Source of the DNA: Leifsonia shinshuensis
Lineage (GTDB): Bacteria; Actinomycetota; Actinomycetes; Actinomycetales; Microbacteriaceae
Direction: 5' to 3'
DNA length: 64,000 nucleotides
Assembly: GCF_031456835.1 (NCBI RefSeq)
Contig: NZ_JAVDVK010000001.1
Coordinates: 806,001 to 870,000, forward strand
Of the stretch, positions 10,074 through 18,979 are shown piece after piece. The notes under the pieces were generated by a model. The model was given only the letters and a program-made list of their open reading frames with translations, did no database searches and had not been told where the DNA came from. The position numbers and the translations under genes were made by a program. Positions within the stretch are counted from its first letter, which is position 1. Each line of letters begins with the position of its first letter.

Positions 10074-11264
10074 ATGTCTACCACTGCAACGATAAGCCAC
10101 GCCCCCCAGCTGACCATCGGTCCGCTGGCGCTCGACGTGCCCGTGGTCCTCGCACCCATGGCCGGGATCACCAACACGGCGTTCCGGCGGCTCTGCCGTG
10201 AGTTCGGGGCCGGGCTCTACGTGAGCGAGATGATCACGTCGCGCGCGCTCGTCGAGCGCACGCCCGAGTCGCTCCGGCTGATCACCCACCACGAGTCCGA
10301 GACGCCGCGCTCCATCCAGCTCTACGGCGTCGACCCGAAGACGGTCCGCGAGGCCGTCACCATGCTCGTGGCGGAGGATCGCGCCGACCACATCGACCTC
10401 AACTTCGGATGCCCGGTGCCCAAGGTCACCCGCAAGGGCGGCGGGGCCGCGTTGCCGTGGAAGCTCGGGCTGTTCCGCGAGATCGTCGAGGGCGCCGTCG
10501 AGGCGGCGGGCGACATCCCGCTCACCATCAAGATGCGCAAGGGCATCGACGGCGACCACCTCACCTACCTCGAGGCCGGCCGCATCGCCGAAGGCGCGGG
10601 TGTCGCCTCGATGGCCCTGCACGCGCGCACGGCCGCTGAGTTCTACTCGGGGCACGCCGACTGGTCGGCCATCGCGAAGCTGAAGGAGACGGTCACGTCG
10701 ACGCCGGTGCTCGGCAACGGCGACATCTGGTCCGCGGCCGACGCGATCCGGATGGTGGAGGAGACCGGCTGCGACGGCGTCGTGGTCGGCCGCGGCTGCC
10801 TGGGGCGCCCGTGGCTGTTCGGCGACCTGGCGGCGGCCTTCCGTGCCCGCGCCGGCGAGCTCACCCAGGCGGAGGCCGACGCCGCGCAGGCGCACCCGAC
10901 GCTGGGGCAGGTGGCGCAGACGTTCCGCCGTCACGCCGAGCTGCTGGTCGAGTTCTTCGACAGCGAGGAGCGCGGCTGCCGCGACATCCGCAAGCACGTG
11001 GCCTGGTACTTCAAGGGGTACCCGGTCGGCGGCGACCTCCGGGCCAGCCTCGCCACCGTCGACACTCTGCAGCACCTCGACGACCTGCTCGCCACCCTCG
11101 ACTGGGACCAGGAGTACCCGGGCGAGGCCGCAGAGGGCCAGCGCGGACGAGCCGGCTCTCCCAAGCGCCCGGCCCTGCCCGACGGCTGGCTGCAGAGCCG
11201 CGACCTCGACGGCGTGCAGCGCGCCGAGGTCGCCGACGCGGAGGTGCACAACAGTGGTGGATGA
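10074..11264 (+). CDS. dusB: tRNA-dihydrouridine synthase (DusB/NifR3 family)
   Basis: The enzyme reduces uridines in the tRNA D-loop using FMN and NADPH. The 396-residue protein shows VLAPMAGITNTAFRRLCREF at the N-terminus, the active-site block NFGCPVPKV with Cys113, KMRKGI, and LGNGDIWSAADA followed by GCDGVVVGRGCLGRPW, all FMN-barrel signatures. The C-terminal helical tRNA-binding domain is present. The ATG at 10074 was chosen because MSTTATISHAPQ leads straight into the barrel, although the frame is open for 470 bases upstream. The stop overlaps the GTG starts of dgt at 11254/11257, a common actinobacterial pair. Confidence 0.93.
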   Translation: MSTTATISHAPQLTIGPLALDVPVVLAPMAGITNTAFRRLCREFGAGLYVSEMITSRALVERTPESLRLITHHESETPRSIQLYGVDPKTVREAVTMLVAEDRADHIDLNFGCPVPKVTRKGGGAALPWKLGLFREIVEGAVEAAGDIPLTIKMRKGIDGDHLTYLEAGRIAEGAGVASMALHARTAAEFYSGHADWSAIAKLKETVTSTPVLGNGDIWSAADAIRMVEETGCDGVVVGRGCLGRPWLFGDLAAAFRARAGELTQAEADAAQAHPTLGQVAQTFRRHAELLVEFFDSEERGCRDIRKHVAWYFKGYPVGGDLRASLATVDTLQHLDDLLATLDWDQEYPGEAAEGQRGRAGSPKRPALPDGWLQSRDLDGVQRAEVADAEVHNSGG

Positions 11265-12639
11265 CGTGGCGGCGAGCACGCGCGCAGCGGCGGCGAAGGC
11301 AGCGGGCGCCGATAAATCAGCGCACGACGCATCAGCGCACGACGCATCAGCGCACGACGCATCAGCGCACGACGCAGCGGCGACCGACGCATCGGCACAG
11401 GCCGGCTACACCGAGCACGACCGTGAGCGGTGGTTGCCGGAGCACCACTCCAACCGCCGGAGCGACTTCGCCCGCGACCGGGCGCGCCTCCTGCACTCGA
11501 GCGCGCTGCGCCGTCTGGCGGCGAAGACGCAGGTACTGAGCCCCACGGCAGGCCTCGACTTCGCGCGAAACCGGCTCACGCACTCCCTCGAGGTGGCGCA
11601 GGTGGGCCGCGAGCTCGCCAACAGCCTCGGCCTCGACCCCGACATCGTCGACACCGCGTGCCTCGCCCACGACATCGGGCATCCGCCGTTCGGTCACAAC
11701 GGCGAGCGCGCGCTCAACACGTGGGCGGAGGACATCGGCGGCTTCGAGGGCAACGCGCAGACCCTGCGACTGCTCACGCGCCTGGAGCCCAAGGTCTTCG
11801 GACGCGACGGCCGCCCCTACGGGCTCAACCTGACCCGCGCGAGCCTCGACGCCAGCTGCAAGTACCCCTGGCCCGCGACGTCCTCGGTCGCCGACCCCAG
11901 CGGACGCGCGAAGTTCGGCTTCTACCCCGACGACCGGGCGGTGTTCGAGTGGATGCGCGCCGGCGCGCCCGACCGCCAGCGCTGCATCGAGGCGCAGGTC
12001 ATGGACCTCTCCGACGACATCGCCTACTCCGTGCACGACTTCGAGGATGCGGTCGTCAACGGCTACATCGACGTCGCCGCGCTCGGCAGCCGGGTCGACC
12101 ACGAAGACCTCGTCGAGTCCATGCACGAGTGGGTCGGAGGCGAGGTCAGCCACCAGGAACTCATCGAAGCGTTCGACCGGCTCGACAGCATGGACATCTG
12201 GCTAGACGGCTGGGACGGCTCCCGCCGCTCCCAGGCCCGCCTGAAGAACCTGACCAGTCAGCTCATCGGGCGCTTCGCCCATGCGGCGGTCCACGCGACG
12301 AAGGAGGCGGCGGGCCGCACCGACCTCATCCGCTTCGGCGCCGACGTGGTCGTGCCGCTCGGCATCCGCGCCGAGATCGCCGTGCTGAAGGGCATCGTCG
12401 CGACCTTCGTCATGTCGCGGAACACCCGTCAGCCGATCTACGCGCAGCAGCGGCAGATCCTCACCACGCTGGCCGACCTTCTCTACCAGCGCGGACCGGC
12501 CGAGCTCGACCCCGGGTTCGCGGAGGACTGGCGCGACGCCGGCAGCGAAGACGAGCGCCGCCGGGTGATCGTGGACCAGGTGGCCAGCCTGACGGACCAG
12601 TCCGCGCTCAGCTGGTACGAACGACTCGTGCAGCATTGA
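11254..12639 (+). CDS. dgt: Deoxyguanosinetriphosphate triphosphohydrolase-like protein (Dgt)
   Basis: This HD-domain enzyme cleaves dGTP or other dNTPs to the nucleoside and triphosphate. The 461-residue protein has the metal-site motifs HSLEVAQVGREL (His110) and ACLAHDIGHPPFGHNGE (His139-Asp140), preceded by RARLLHSSALRRLAAKTQV. Starts are GTG at 11254, 11257 or 11266; all overlap or touch the dusB stop. The first 50 residues are not part of the family fold and contain four perfect copies of a 15-bp repeat encoding S-A-H-D-A. The true domain starts at GYTEHDRERWLPE. It probably sits in an operon with dusB. Confidence 0.92.
   Translation: MVDDVAASTRAAAAKAAGADKSAHDASAHDASAHDASAHDAAATDASAQAGYTEHDRERWLPEHHSNRRSDFARDRARLLHSSALRRLAAKTQVLSPTAGLDFARNRLTHSLEVAQVGRELANSLGLDPDIVDTACLAHDIGHPPFGHNGERALNTWAEDIGGFEGNAQTLRLLTRLEPKVFGRDGRPYGLNLTRASLDASCKYPWPATSSVADPSGRAKFGFYPDDRAVFEWMRAGAPDRQRCIEAQVMDLSDDIAYSVHDFEDAVVNGYIDVAALGSRVDHEDLVESMHEWVGGEVSHQELIEAFDRLDSMDIWLDGWDGSRRSQARLKNLTSQLIGRFAHAAVHATKEAAGRTDLIRFGADVVVPLGIRAEIAVLKGIVATFVMSRNTRQPIYAQQRQILTTLADLLYQRGPAELDPGFAEDWRDAGSEDERRRVIVDQVASLTDQSALSWYERLVQH
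11317..11376 (+). repeat. Four perfect tandem copies of a 15-bp unit inside dgt
   Basis: The unit TCAGCGCACGACGCA is repeated at 11317, 11332, 11347 and 11362 without mismatch and in frame, adding S-A-H-D-A each time to the N-terminal extension of Dgt. Copy number should vary by slippage without shifting the frame. Confidence 0.95.
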
Positions 12640-12729
12640 CGGGCCGGCCGACGGGATGCGCGCACGACCGGGGTTGAAACCGGTGACCGTGTGCAGAATG
12701 CTTGAGGTCAGGCCTTCGGGAGGAGACGA

Positions 12730-13992
12730 ATGAGCAACGCACTACCACCGTCGGACGGCGACCGCCCCGAACAGGGCGGAGCAGCGGAGGCGAGCCCGGC
12801 GACGCCGGCTGCTCCCCGCCGCACGCCGCGCGCGTCCACGGGGACCGGTGCCGCTCGTTCGAGCTCCCGCTCCACCGCGGCCGCAGCGGCCGACGACGCG
12901 AGCCCCAACCCGGACGCTGTACAGGCCGAGCAAGACGCACCGAAGACCCCGGCCGCGCGGAAGCCCGCCGCCAAGAAGCCGGCCGGCGGCTCGTCTACAG
13001 CCGCCAAGGCTCCGGCTGCCCGCAAGCCCGCCGGCACCGCCACGACCGCGGCGAAGAAGCCGACCACGCCGCGGACGCGCCGGACGACCGCGAAGGCCGC
13101 CCCGATCGCCCCGGAAGGCGAGGCCCCCGGCATCATGGATGCGACCCTCGGCGCCAAGGAACCGCTCGCACCCGCGCCGGCACCGACCACAGCGGCCGGC
13201 ACCGACACCTCGTCGTCGCCGGCCGAACCGCTGGTGGAGACGGACGGCGCCGCTGACGACACGACGGGCGATGCGACGACGAAGCGTCTCCCGACCGCTG
13301 CCGAGCTCTACGGGGAGGCGTCCGCAAGCGCCCCCGCAGCGGTGCCCGCAGCAGTGCCCGCCTCCGACGCAGCCGAGGTGCCCGCGGACGCCGACGAGGC
13401 GGTCGCCGCCGGCCCCGACCCGGAACCGTTCGCCGCTTCGGGCGAAGAGCGCGAGCACGTGGCACCGGCGACCGCCGCAGCCGCAGTCCCCGCGGCAGTG
13501 CCTGCGGCATCCGGATCCACCGCATCCGGATCCGCCGCATCCGCGGACTCCGCCGAGACCGAGGCCGTGACGCCGCCCGCTACCGAAGACGCTGACGCCC
13601 ATACGCCCGGCACCCACCCCGCCGATCCCCACGCCGCCCACCAGGGCCGCACGGTCCACGACCTCGCCGACCGGCTCGACGACTCGCGCTTCTTCTCGTC
13701 GCTGTTCGACTTCACGTTCACCAACTACGTCACGCGCAAGCTGGCCGGTCCGGTGTACGTCGTCGGGCTCGTGCTGATCGGCCTCGGCATCGTCGTCGGC
13801 TTCGCGAACTCGCTCACGTCGGCTATCGCGACGCATTCGCCCATCGGCGCGTTCGTCTTCCTGTTCGGCGTGCTGATCACTCTCGTCGGGGCGATGCTCT
13901 CGGTGCTGCTGCTCCGCGTCGGCATCGAAGTGTTCTGCGCCATCATCGAGATCGCCCAGAACACGCGCCGCCGACGGCCGCCGGGGGAGTGA
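12730..13992 (+). CDS. DUF4282 membrane protein with long Ala/Pro/Lys-rich N-terminal region
   Basis: About the first 305 of 420 residues are low-complexity and probably disordered. Within them, a Lys-Ala-Pro stretch (residues 75-125, with AAKKPAGG and AARKPAG repeats) resembles the tails of histone H1-like bacterial proteins. The C-terminal 110 residues are a DUF4282 domain: FFSSLFDFTFTNYVTRK followed by two membrane helices and a short basic end. Function of DUF4282 is unknown. The basic region should face the cytoplasm and could bind nucleic acid or acidic partners (inference). The ATG at 12730 has a strong GGAGGAG site 5 bases upstream. It lies between dgt and dnaG on the same strand. Confidence 0.8.
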   Translation: MSNALPPSDGDRPEQGGAAEASPATPAAPRRTPRASTGTGAARSSSRSTAAAAADDASPNPDAVQAEQDAPKTPAARKPAAKKPAGGSSTAAKAPAARKPAGTATTAAKKPTTPRTRRTTAKAAPIAPEGEAPGIMDATLGAKEPLAPAPAPTTAAGTDTSSSPAEPLVETDGAADDTTGDATTKRLPTAAELYGEASASAPAAVPAAVPASDAAEVPADADEAVAAGPDPEPFAASGEEREHVAPATAAAAVPAAVPAASGSTASGSAASADSAETEAVTPPATEDADAHTPGTHPADPHAAHQGRTVHDLADRLDDSRFFSSLFDFTFTNYVTRKLAGPVYVVGLVLIGLGIVVGFANSLTSAIATHSPIGAFVFLFGVLITLVGAMLSVLLLRVGIEVFCAIIEIAQNTRRRRPPGE

Positions 13993-14039
13993 CGGGAGCC
14001 GAAGCGCCGGTGCGCGGGATGAGCGTCGGTCCGGCTCAC

Positions 14040-14045
14040 TAGAAT
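14040..14045 (+). promoter_or_regulatory. -10 element (TAGAAT) of dnaG, leaderless start
   Basis: TAGAAT is followed by exactly six bases and the ATG at 14052. Transcription would begin at the start codon. There is no Shine-Dalgarno between them. Confidence 0.6.
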
Positions 14046-14051
14046 CGAAGC

Positions 14052-15965
14052 ATGGCCGGCCGGATTCGACAGAGCGACATCGAAGAGGTCAAGGCCCGCA
14101 CCAACATCGGTGACATCGTCGGCGACTACGTCAGCCTCAAGACCGGCGGCGTCGGGGCGCTGAAGGGCCTGTGCCCGTTCCACGACGAGAAGAGCCCCAG
14201 CTTCTACGTGCGCCCGGGCGTCGGCCGGTACCACTGCTTCGGCTGCGGCGAGGGCGGCGACGTCTACGAGTTCCTGCTCAAGATGGACCACGTCTCGTTC
14301 ACCGACGCGGTCGAGCGGCTCGCCGCCCGCATCGGCTACCAGCTGCACTACGAGGAGGGCGGCGGCGGTCCCTCCGAGAGCAGCGGCAACCGCGCACGTC
14401 TGCTCGCCGCCAACTCGGCGGCGGAGGAGTTCTTCCGCGACCGTCTCTCCGCTCCCGACGCCGACCCGGGCCGCCGCTTCCTGGGGGAGCGTGGCTTCGA
14501 CTCCGTCGCCGCCGCGCACTTCGGCGTCGGCTTCGCGCCCAAGAGCTGGGACGAGCTGACCAAGCACCTGCGCAGCAAGGGCTACACGCCGGAGGAGCTG
14601 CTCGCGGCCGGTCTCGTGTCGCAGGGTGACCGCGGCGTCTACGACCGCTTCCGCGGCCGTCTGGTGTGGCCCATCCGCGATGTCACGGGACAGACGATCG
14701 GCTTCGGCGCGCGGCGTCTCCTCGACGACGACAAGGGCCCCAAGTACCTGAACACCCCCGAGACGGCCGTCTACAAGAAGGCGCAGGTGCTCTACGGCCT
14801 CGACCTCGCCAAGCGCGACATCTCGCGCCAGGACCAGGTCGTCGTGGTCGAGGGCTACACCGACGTGATGGCGTGCCACCTCGCCGGCATCACGACCGCC
14901 GTCGCGACCTGCGGCACCTCCTTCGGCGTCGACCACATCAAGGTGATCCGCCGTGTGATGGGCGACGACAACAGCCAGGGGTCGGTCATCTTCACGTTCG
15001 ACCCGGATGCCGCCGGCCAGAAGGCGGCGACGCGCGCGTTCGGCGAGGAGCAGCGCTTCTCCGCCCAGACCTACGTCGCCGTCGGACCGGACGGGCTCGA
15101 CCCGTGCGACCTGCGGCTCAGCAAGGGCGACGACGCCGTCCGCCGGATGATCGACGCCCGCAAGCCGATGTTCGAGTTCATGATCCGTCAGGTCGTCGAG
15201 CGCTTCGACCTCGATTCGGTGGAGGGACGCACGGCGGCCCTGCGCGCGGGAGCGCCGATCGTGGCCACGATCCGCGACCCCGCTTCGCAGAACGGCTACA
15301 CCCGCGAACTCGCCCGCCTGTCGGGGGCCGACCTCCAGGACGCGATCCGCGCCGTGCGAGCCGCCCAGCGCAGCACCGGCGCCGGGAACGGCCGCGACGG
15401 CCGGGACGGCCGCGCAGACTCCCGTGACGGCAGCCGGAACAGCGGCCCCGGCGCCCCCACGTCCAGCGGGTACCCGGACGACCGCCCCGGCGACGGCGCA
15501 TCCCGCCCGGTCCCGCTCACCGAGCCGACCGACCCCACCCAGCGCACGGAGCGCGAGAGCCTCATGGTCCTCCTGCAGCTCCCGGGCGAGGTGGGGCAGG
15601 AGCGCGCCGCCCGCGCCGTGCAGGTGCCCTTCGTGAACCCGACCCACGCTGTGGTGCGCGACGCCATCGCGAGTCAGCTGCCGACGATGGCCCAGCCGGG
15701 ATGGGTGGATCGCGTGCTCGCGGAGGTTCCGCAGGCGTACGCCCCGACGGTCAACGCTCTGGCCGTCGCCGAGCTGCCGCAGGGCGGCGACCCGGGACGC
15801 TACGCCCGCTCGATCGTCGACGGGCTGATCGACCGCGACCTGCTCCGCGAGAAGGCGGAGCTCACGTCGCGTCTGGGCCGCACGGAGGACCCGGAGCTGC
15901 GCCGCCAGATCTCCATCGCGATGGTCGCCATCGAGACCGAACGGCGGCGCCTCCGCGGCGAGTGA
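14052..15965 (+). CDS. dnaG: DNA primase DnaG
   Basis: DnaG makes RNA primers at the fork with DnaB helicase. The 637-residue protein has the CHC2 zinc ribbon (Cys41, His44, Cys62, Cys65), a catalytic core with FGARRLLDDDKGPKYLNTPET, and the Toprim acidic motifs VVEGYTDVMA and FTFDPDAAGQKA. A Gly/Arg/Asp/Ser-rich linker of about 60 residues (near 440-500) leads to the C-terminal DnaB-binding helices. The start is the ATG at 14052, six bases after a TAGAAT -10 element, so it is read leaderless. rpoD, its frequent partner elsewhere, is not adjacent here. Confidence 0.97.
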   Translation: MAGRIRQSDIEEVKARTNIGDIVGDYVSLKTGGVGALKGLCPFHDEKSPSFYVRPGVGRYHCFGCGEGGDVYEFLLKMDHVSFTDAVERLAARIGYQLHYEEGGGGPSESSGNRARLLAANSAAEEFFRDRLSAPDADPGRRFLGERGFDSVAAAHFGVGFAPKSWDELTKHLRSKGYTPEELLAAGLVSQGDRGVYDRFRGRLVWPIRDVTGQTIGFGARRLLDDDKGPKYLNTPETAVYKKAQVLYGLDLAKRDISRQDQVVVVEGYTDVMACHLAGITTAVATCGTSFGVDHIKVIRRVMGDDNSQGSVIFTFDPDAAGQKAATRAFGEEQRFSAQTYVAVGPDGLDPCDLRLSKGDDAVRRMIDARKPMFEFMIRQVVERFDLDSVEGRTAALRAGAPIVATIRDPASQNGYTRELARLSGADLQDAIRAVRAAQRSTGAGNGRDGRDGRADSRDGSRNSGPGAPTSSGYPDDRPGDGASRPVPLTEPTDPTQRTERESLMVLLQLPGEVGQERAARAVQVPFVNPTHAVVRDAIASQLPTMAQPGWVDRVLAEVPQAYAPTVNALAVAELPQGGDPGRYARSIVDGLIDRDLLREKAELTSRLGRTEDPELRRQISIAMVAIETERRRLRGE

Positions 15966-15990
15966 CGGCAGACGGAATCCTCCGTCGGCC

Positions 15991-16010
15991 GCGCGGATGA
16001 GCGCGCTTTT
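15991..16010 (+). terminator. Small hairpin with T-run after dnaG
   Basis: GCGCG (15991-15995) pairs with CGCGC (16002-16006), followed by TTTT. A second 6-bp hairpin GACGGA/TCCGTC lies just upstream at 15971-15986. Together they could end dnaG transcription. Confidence 0.4.
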
Positions 16011-16161
16011 GTTGCGTCCGTGTAAAGATCACGGCCGGATCCGCCTCCGGATGCGGGGTCCACGAGCATTCCGTGCTAGGAAAGTTCTCACGCGAAACGG
16101 CGATCACGCACGCCCGCAACGACGCCGCCGCGCATCCCACACCAGGAAGAGGTATTCGGAT
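16011..16161 (+). other. Intergenic region before the ABC transporter operon
   Basis: These 150 bases must hold the transporter promoter, but I cannot pick convincing -35/-10 hexamers. The only clear element is a purine-rich AGGAAGAGG (16143-16151) before the ATG at 16162. Confidence 0.4.
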
Positions 16162-17787
16162 ATGACATCCGCACACAACGGCGGACGGCGGTTGCTCGCC
16201 GTATCCGCCGCGTTCGCGGCCGCGGCACTGGTGCTCGCCGGCTGCTCGGGGAGCAACAACGGCTCCGGGGGCGGTGGCGCCCTCACCGTCGGCACGACCG
16301 ACAAGATCACCTCGATCGACCCGGCCGGTTCGTACGACAACGGCTCCTTCGCCGTGATGAACCAGGTCTACCCGTTCCTCCTGAACACCCCGTACGGCAG
16401 CCCCGACGTCAAGCCGGACATCGCCGAGAGCGCGGACTTCACCTCCCCGACCGAGTACACGGTCAAGCTGAAGCCGGGTCTCAAGTTCGCGAACGGCCAC
16501 GACCTCACCTCGTCGGATGTGAAGTTCACCTTCGACCGTCAGATCAAGATCAACGACCCGAACGGTCCCGCGTCGCTGCTCGCGAACCTGGACAGCGTGT
16601 CGACGCCGGACAAGACCACCGTCGTCTTCAAGCTGAAGGTCCCCAACGACCAGACCTTCCCGCAGGTGCTCTCCAGCCCCGCCGGTCCGATCGTGGACGA
16701 GCAGGTCTTCTCGGCCGACAAGGTCACGCCGGACAACACGATCGTCAAGGGTCACCCGTTCGCCGGCCAGTACGACATCAGCAGCTACGACTTCAACAAC
16801 CTGATCGCCTACAAGGCCTTCGACGGCTACAAGGGCCTGCTCGGCAAGCCCGCGACGGCCAAGGTGAACGTGAAGTACTACGCCGAGTCGTCGAACCTGA
16901 AGCTCGACATCCAGAAGAACGCCATCGACGTCGCCTACCGCAGCCTCTCGGCGACCGACATCGCAAGCCTCGAGAACAACAACAAGGTGAAGGTCGTCAA
17001 GGGCCCGGGTGGCGAGATCCGCTACATCGTGTTCAACTTCAACACCCAGCCCTTCGGCGCCACCACCTCGGACGCCGACGCCAAGAAGGCCCTCGCGGTG
17101 CGCCAGGCGGCCGCCGACCTCGTCGACCGCTCGGCGATCGCCGACCAGGTCTACAAGGGCACCTACACGCCGCTCTACTCGTTCGTCCCGGACGGGCTGA
17201 CCGGCGCTACCACGGTGCTGAAGGACCTCTACGGCGACGGCAAGGGCGGCCCCAGCCTCGACAAGGCCAAGCAGGCCCTCGAGGCGGCCGGCGTCTCCAC
17301 CCCGGTCTCGCTGAACCTCCAGTACAACCCGGACCACTACGGCCCGTCCTCGGGTGACGAGTACGCGCTGGTCAAGGAGCAGCTGGAGAACGGCGGCCTG
17401 TTCAAGGTCAACCTGCAGTCGACCGAGTGGGTGCAGTACTCCAAGGACCGCACGAACGACGTCTACCCGGCCTACCAGCTGGGCTGGTTCCCGGACTACT
17501 CCGACGCCGACAACTACCTGTCGCCGTTCTTCATCAAGGACAACTTCCTTGCGAACCACTACGACAACGCCGAGGTCCAGGGCCTCATCGCGAAGCAGGC
17601 GGGCACGACCGACAAGGCCGAGCGCACCAAGCTGATCGAGGAGATCCAGGCCAAGGTCGGCGCCGACCTCAGCACCCTGCCCCTGCTGCAGGGCTCGCAG
17701 GTCGCCGTCGTCGGCAAGGACGTGAAGGGCGCCGACAAGACGCTCGACCCGTCGTTCAAGTTCCGCTACGCGGCGCTCTCGAAGTAA
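16162..17787 (+). CDS. ABC transporter substrate-binding lipoprotein (peptide/nickel type, SBP family 5)
   Basis: This is the extracellular receptor of a peptide-type ABC importer. The 541-residue precursor has a lipoprotein signal ending in LVLAGC with the lipidated Cys28 and a Gly/Ser linker. The mature part has family 5 features: TVGTTDKITSIDPAGSYDNGS, a KPDIAESADF block and YTVKLKPGLKFANGHDLTSSDVKFTFDR-like text. The frame is open upstream, but the ATG at 16162 is the only start that puts the signal peptide at the N-terminus. It is first in an operon with two permeases and a double ATPase; a hairpin after it (17821-17853) should keep receptor mRNA in excess. Substrate not predictable, probably oligopeptides. 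Confidence 0.93.
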   Translation: MTSAHNGGRRLLAVSAAFAAAALVLAGCSGSNNGSGGGGALTVGTTDKITSIDPAGSYDNGSFAVMNQVYPFLLNTPYGSPDVKPDIAESADFTSPTEYTVKLKPGLKFANGHDLTSSDVKFTFDRQIKINDPNGPASLLANLDSVSTPDKTTVVFKLKVPNDQTFPQVLSSPAGPIVDEQVFSADKVTPDNTIVKGHPFAGQYDISSYDFNNLIAYKAFDGYKGLLGKPATAKVNVKYYAESSNLKLDIQKNAIDVAYRSLSATDIASLENNNKVKVVKGPGGEIRYIVFNFNTQPFGATTSDADAKKALAVRQAAADLVDRSAIADQVYKGTYTPLYSFVPDGLTGATTVLKDLYGDGKGGPSLDKAKQALEAAGVSTPVSLNLQYNPDHYGPSSGDEYALVKEQLENGGLFKVNLQSTEWVQYSKDRTNDVYPAYQLGWFPDYSDADNYLSPFFIKDNFLANHYDNAEVQGLIAKQAGTTDKAERTKLIEEIQAKVGADLSTLPLLQGSQVAVVGKDVKGADKTLDPSFKFRYAALSK

Positions 17788-17820
17788 GAAGGCCCGGAGC
17801 CACCAGCTCTGAGCCGACCG

Positions 17821-17853
17821 GGGGGTGGCTCGCTCACGCAGCGAGCCACCCCC
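17821..17853 (+). terminator. Intra-operon hairpin after the binding-protein gene
   Basis: GGGGGTGGCTCGCT (17821-17834) pairs perfectly with AGCGAGCCACCCCC (17840-17853) over a 5-base loop, followed by TTCC. A 14-bp stem between receptor and permease genes is the classic arrangement for partial termination or mRNA protection, raising receptor levels over the rest. Confidence 0.75.
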
Positions 17854-17880
17854 TTCCACGAACCACCACGATTGGCTTCC

Positions 17881-18978
17881 ATGACAGCGACTGTCAGCAC
17901 CGCGGGCGCGGGAACGGCCCCCGGTCCCGAACGGACGAAGGCGAAGCGGCGATCGGGAGGCGGCCTCGGCCGCTACATCCTGGTCCGCGCCGTCCTCATC
18001 ATCCCCACCATCTTCATCCTGGTCACCGTCGTCTTCTTCCTGATGCGGTCGACCGGAGACCCGATCACGGCGGCGCTCGGCGGCAAGCTCCCGCCCGCGC
18101 AGCTCGCCCAGCGCGTGCACGAGGCCGGCTACGACCGGCCGATCATCGTGCAGTACTTCGAGTACCTCGGCCAGCTGCTGCGCGGCGACTTCGGCACCAC
18201 GTTCACCGACAACCAGCCGGTGACCCAGGTGCTCCTGACTTACGGCGCGGCGACTCTGGAGCTCGCGTTCTACGCGCTCATTGTCGCGTTCATCGTCGGA
18301 ATCCCGCTGGGTCTCGTCGCCGCGTACTTCCGCGACAAGGCGCAGGATGCGAGCCTCCGCGTCTTCGCGATCCTCTGCTACGCCACGCCCGTCTTCTTCG
18401 TCGGCCTGGTGCTCAAGCTCGTCTTCTCGATCTGGCTGGGCTGGCTCCCCGTCTCGGGCCGCGCATCCACCGGCTCGGAGCTGGAGATGCAGACGCTGGA
18501 GAACAAGACCGGCATCTACCTGATCGACGCCTTCCAGACCGGTGACCCGGCGGTGGTCGGCGACGTGCTGCTGCACGCGATCCTGCCCGCGGTCGCCCTG
18601 GGCCTGCTCACGGCCGGCATCTTCCTGCGCCTGGTGCGCACCAACGTGATCGGGACGCTGTCGACCGACTACGTGGATGCGGCTCGCTCGCGCGGTGTGA
18701 CGGAGTCGCGGCTGCTCCGCAAGCACGCCTACCGTCCCGCCCTCATCCCGATCATCACGGTCATCGGACTGCAGATCGCGCTGCTGCTCGGCGGCGCGGT
18801 GCTCACCGAGACCACGTTCGAGTGGAAGGGCCTCGGCTTCCAGCTGGTGCACTACCTGCAGGCGCGCGACTTCGTCGCCGTGCAGGGCATGGTCGTGCTG
18901 CTCGCGGTGATCGTCACCCTCACCAACTTCGTGGTCGACGTCATCGCGGCCCTCATCGACCCGAGAGTGAGGTACTGA
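17881..18978 (+). CDS. ABC transporter permease (DppB/OppB type)
   Basis: The 365-residue inner-membrane protein has six predicted helices, the N-terminal RYILVRAVLIIPTIFILVTVVFFLMR block typical of DppB-like permeases, and the cytoplasmic EAA loop YVDAARSRGVTESRLLRKHA that docks on the ATPase. It has an unusually long soluble N-terminus (about 35 residues, basic). I chose the ATG at 17881; a TTG three codons upstream is possible. One base separates its stop from the second permease. It pairs with that permease to form the transport channel. Confidence 0.9.
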   Translation: MTATVSTAGAGTAPGPERTKAKRRSGGGLGRYILVRAVLIIPTIFILVTVVFFLMRSTGDPITAALGGKLPPAQLAQRVHEAGYDRPIIVQYFEYLGQLLRGDFGTTFTDNQPVTQVLLTYGAATLELAFYALIVAFIVGIPLGLVAAYFRDKAQDASLRVFAILCYATPVFFVGLVLKLVFSIWLGWLPVSGRASTGSELEMQTLENKTGIYLIDAFQTGDPAVVGDVLLHAILPAVALGLLTAGIFLRLVRTNVIGTLSTDYVDAARSRGVTESRLLRKHAYRPALIPIITVIGLQIALLLGGAVLTETTFEWKGLGFQLVHYLQARDFVAVQGMVVLLAVIVTLTNFVVDVIAALIDPRVRY

Positions 18979-18979
18979 C

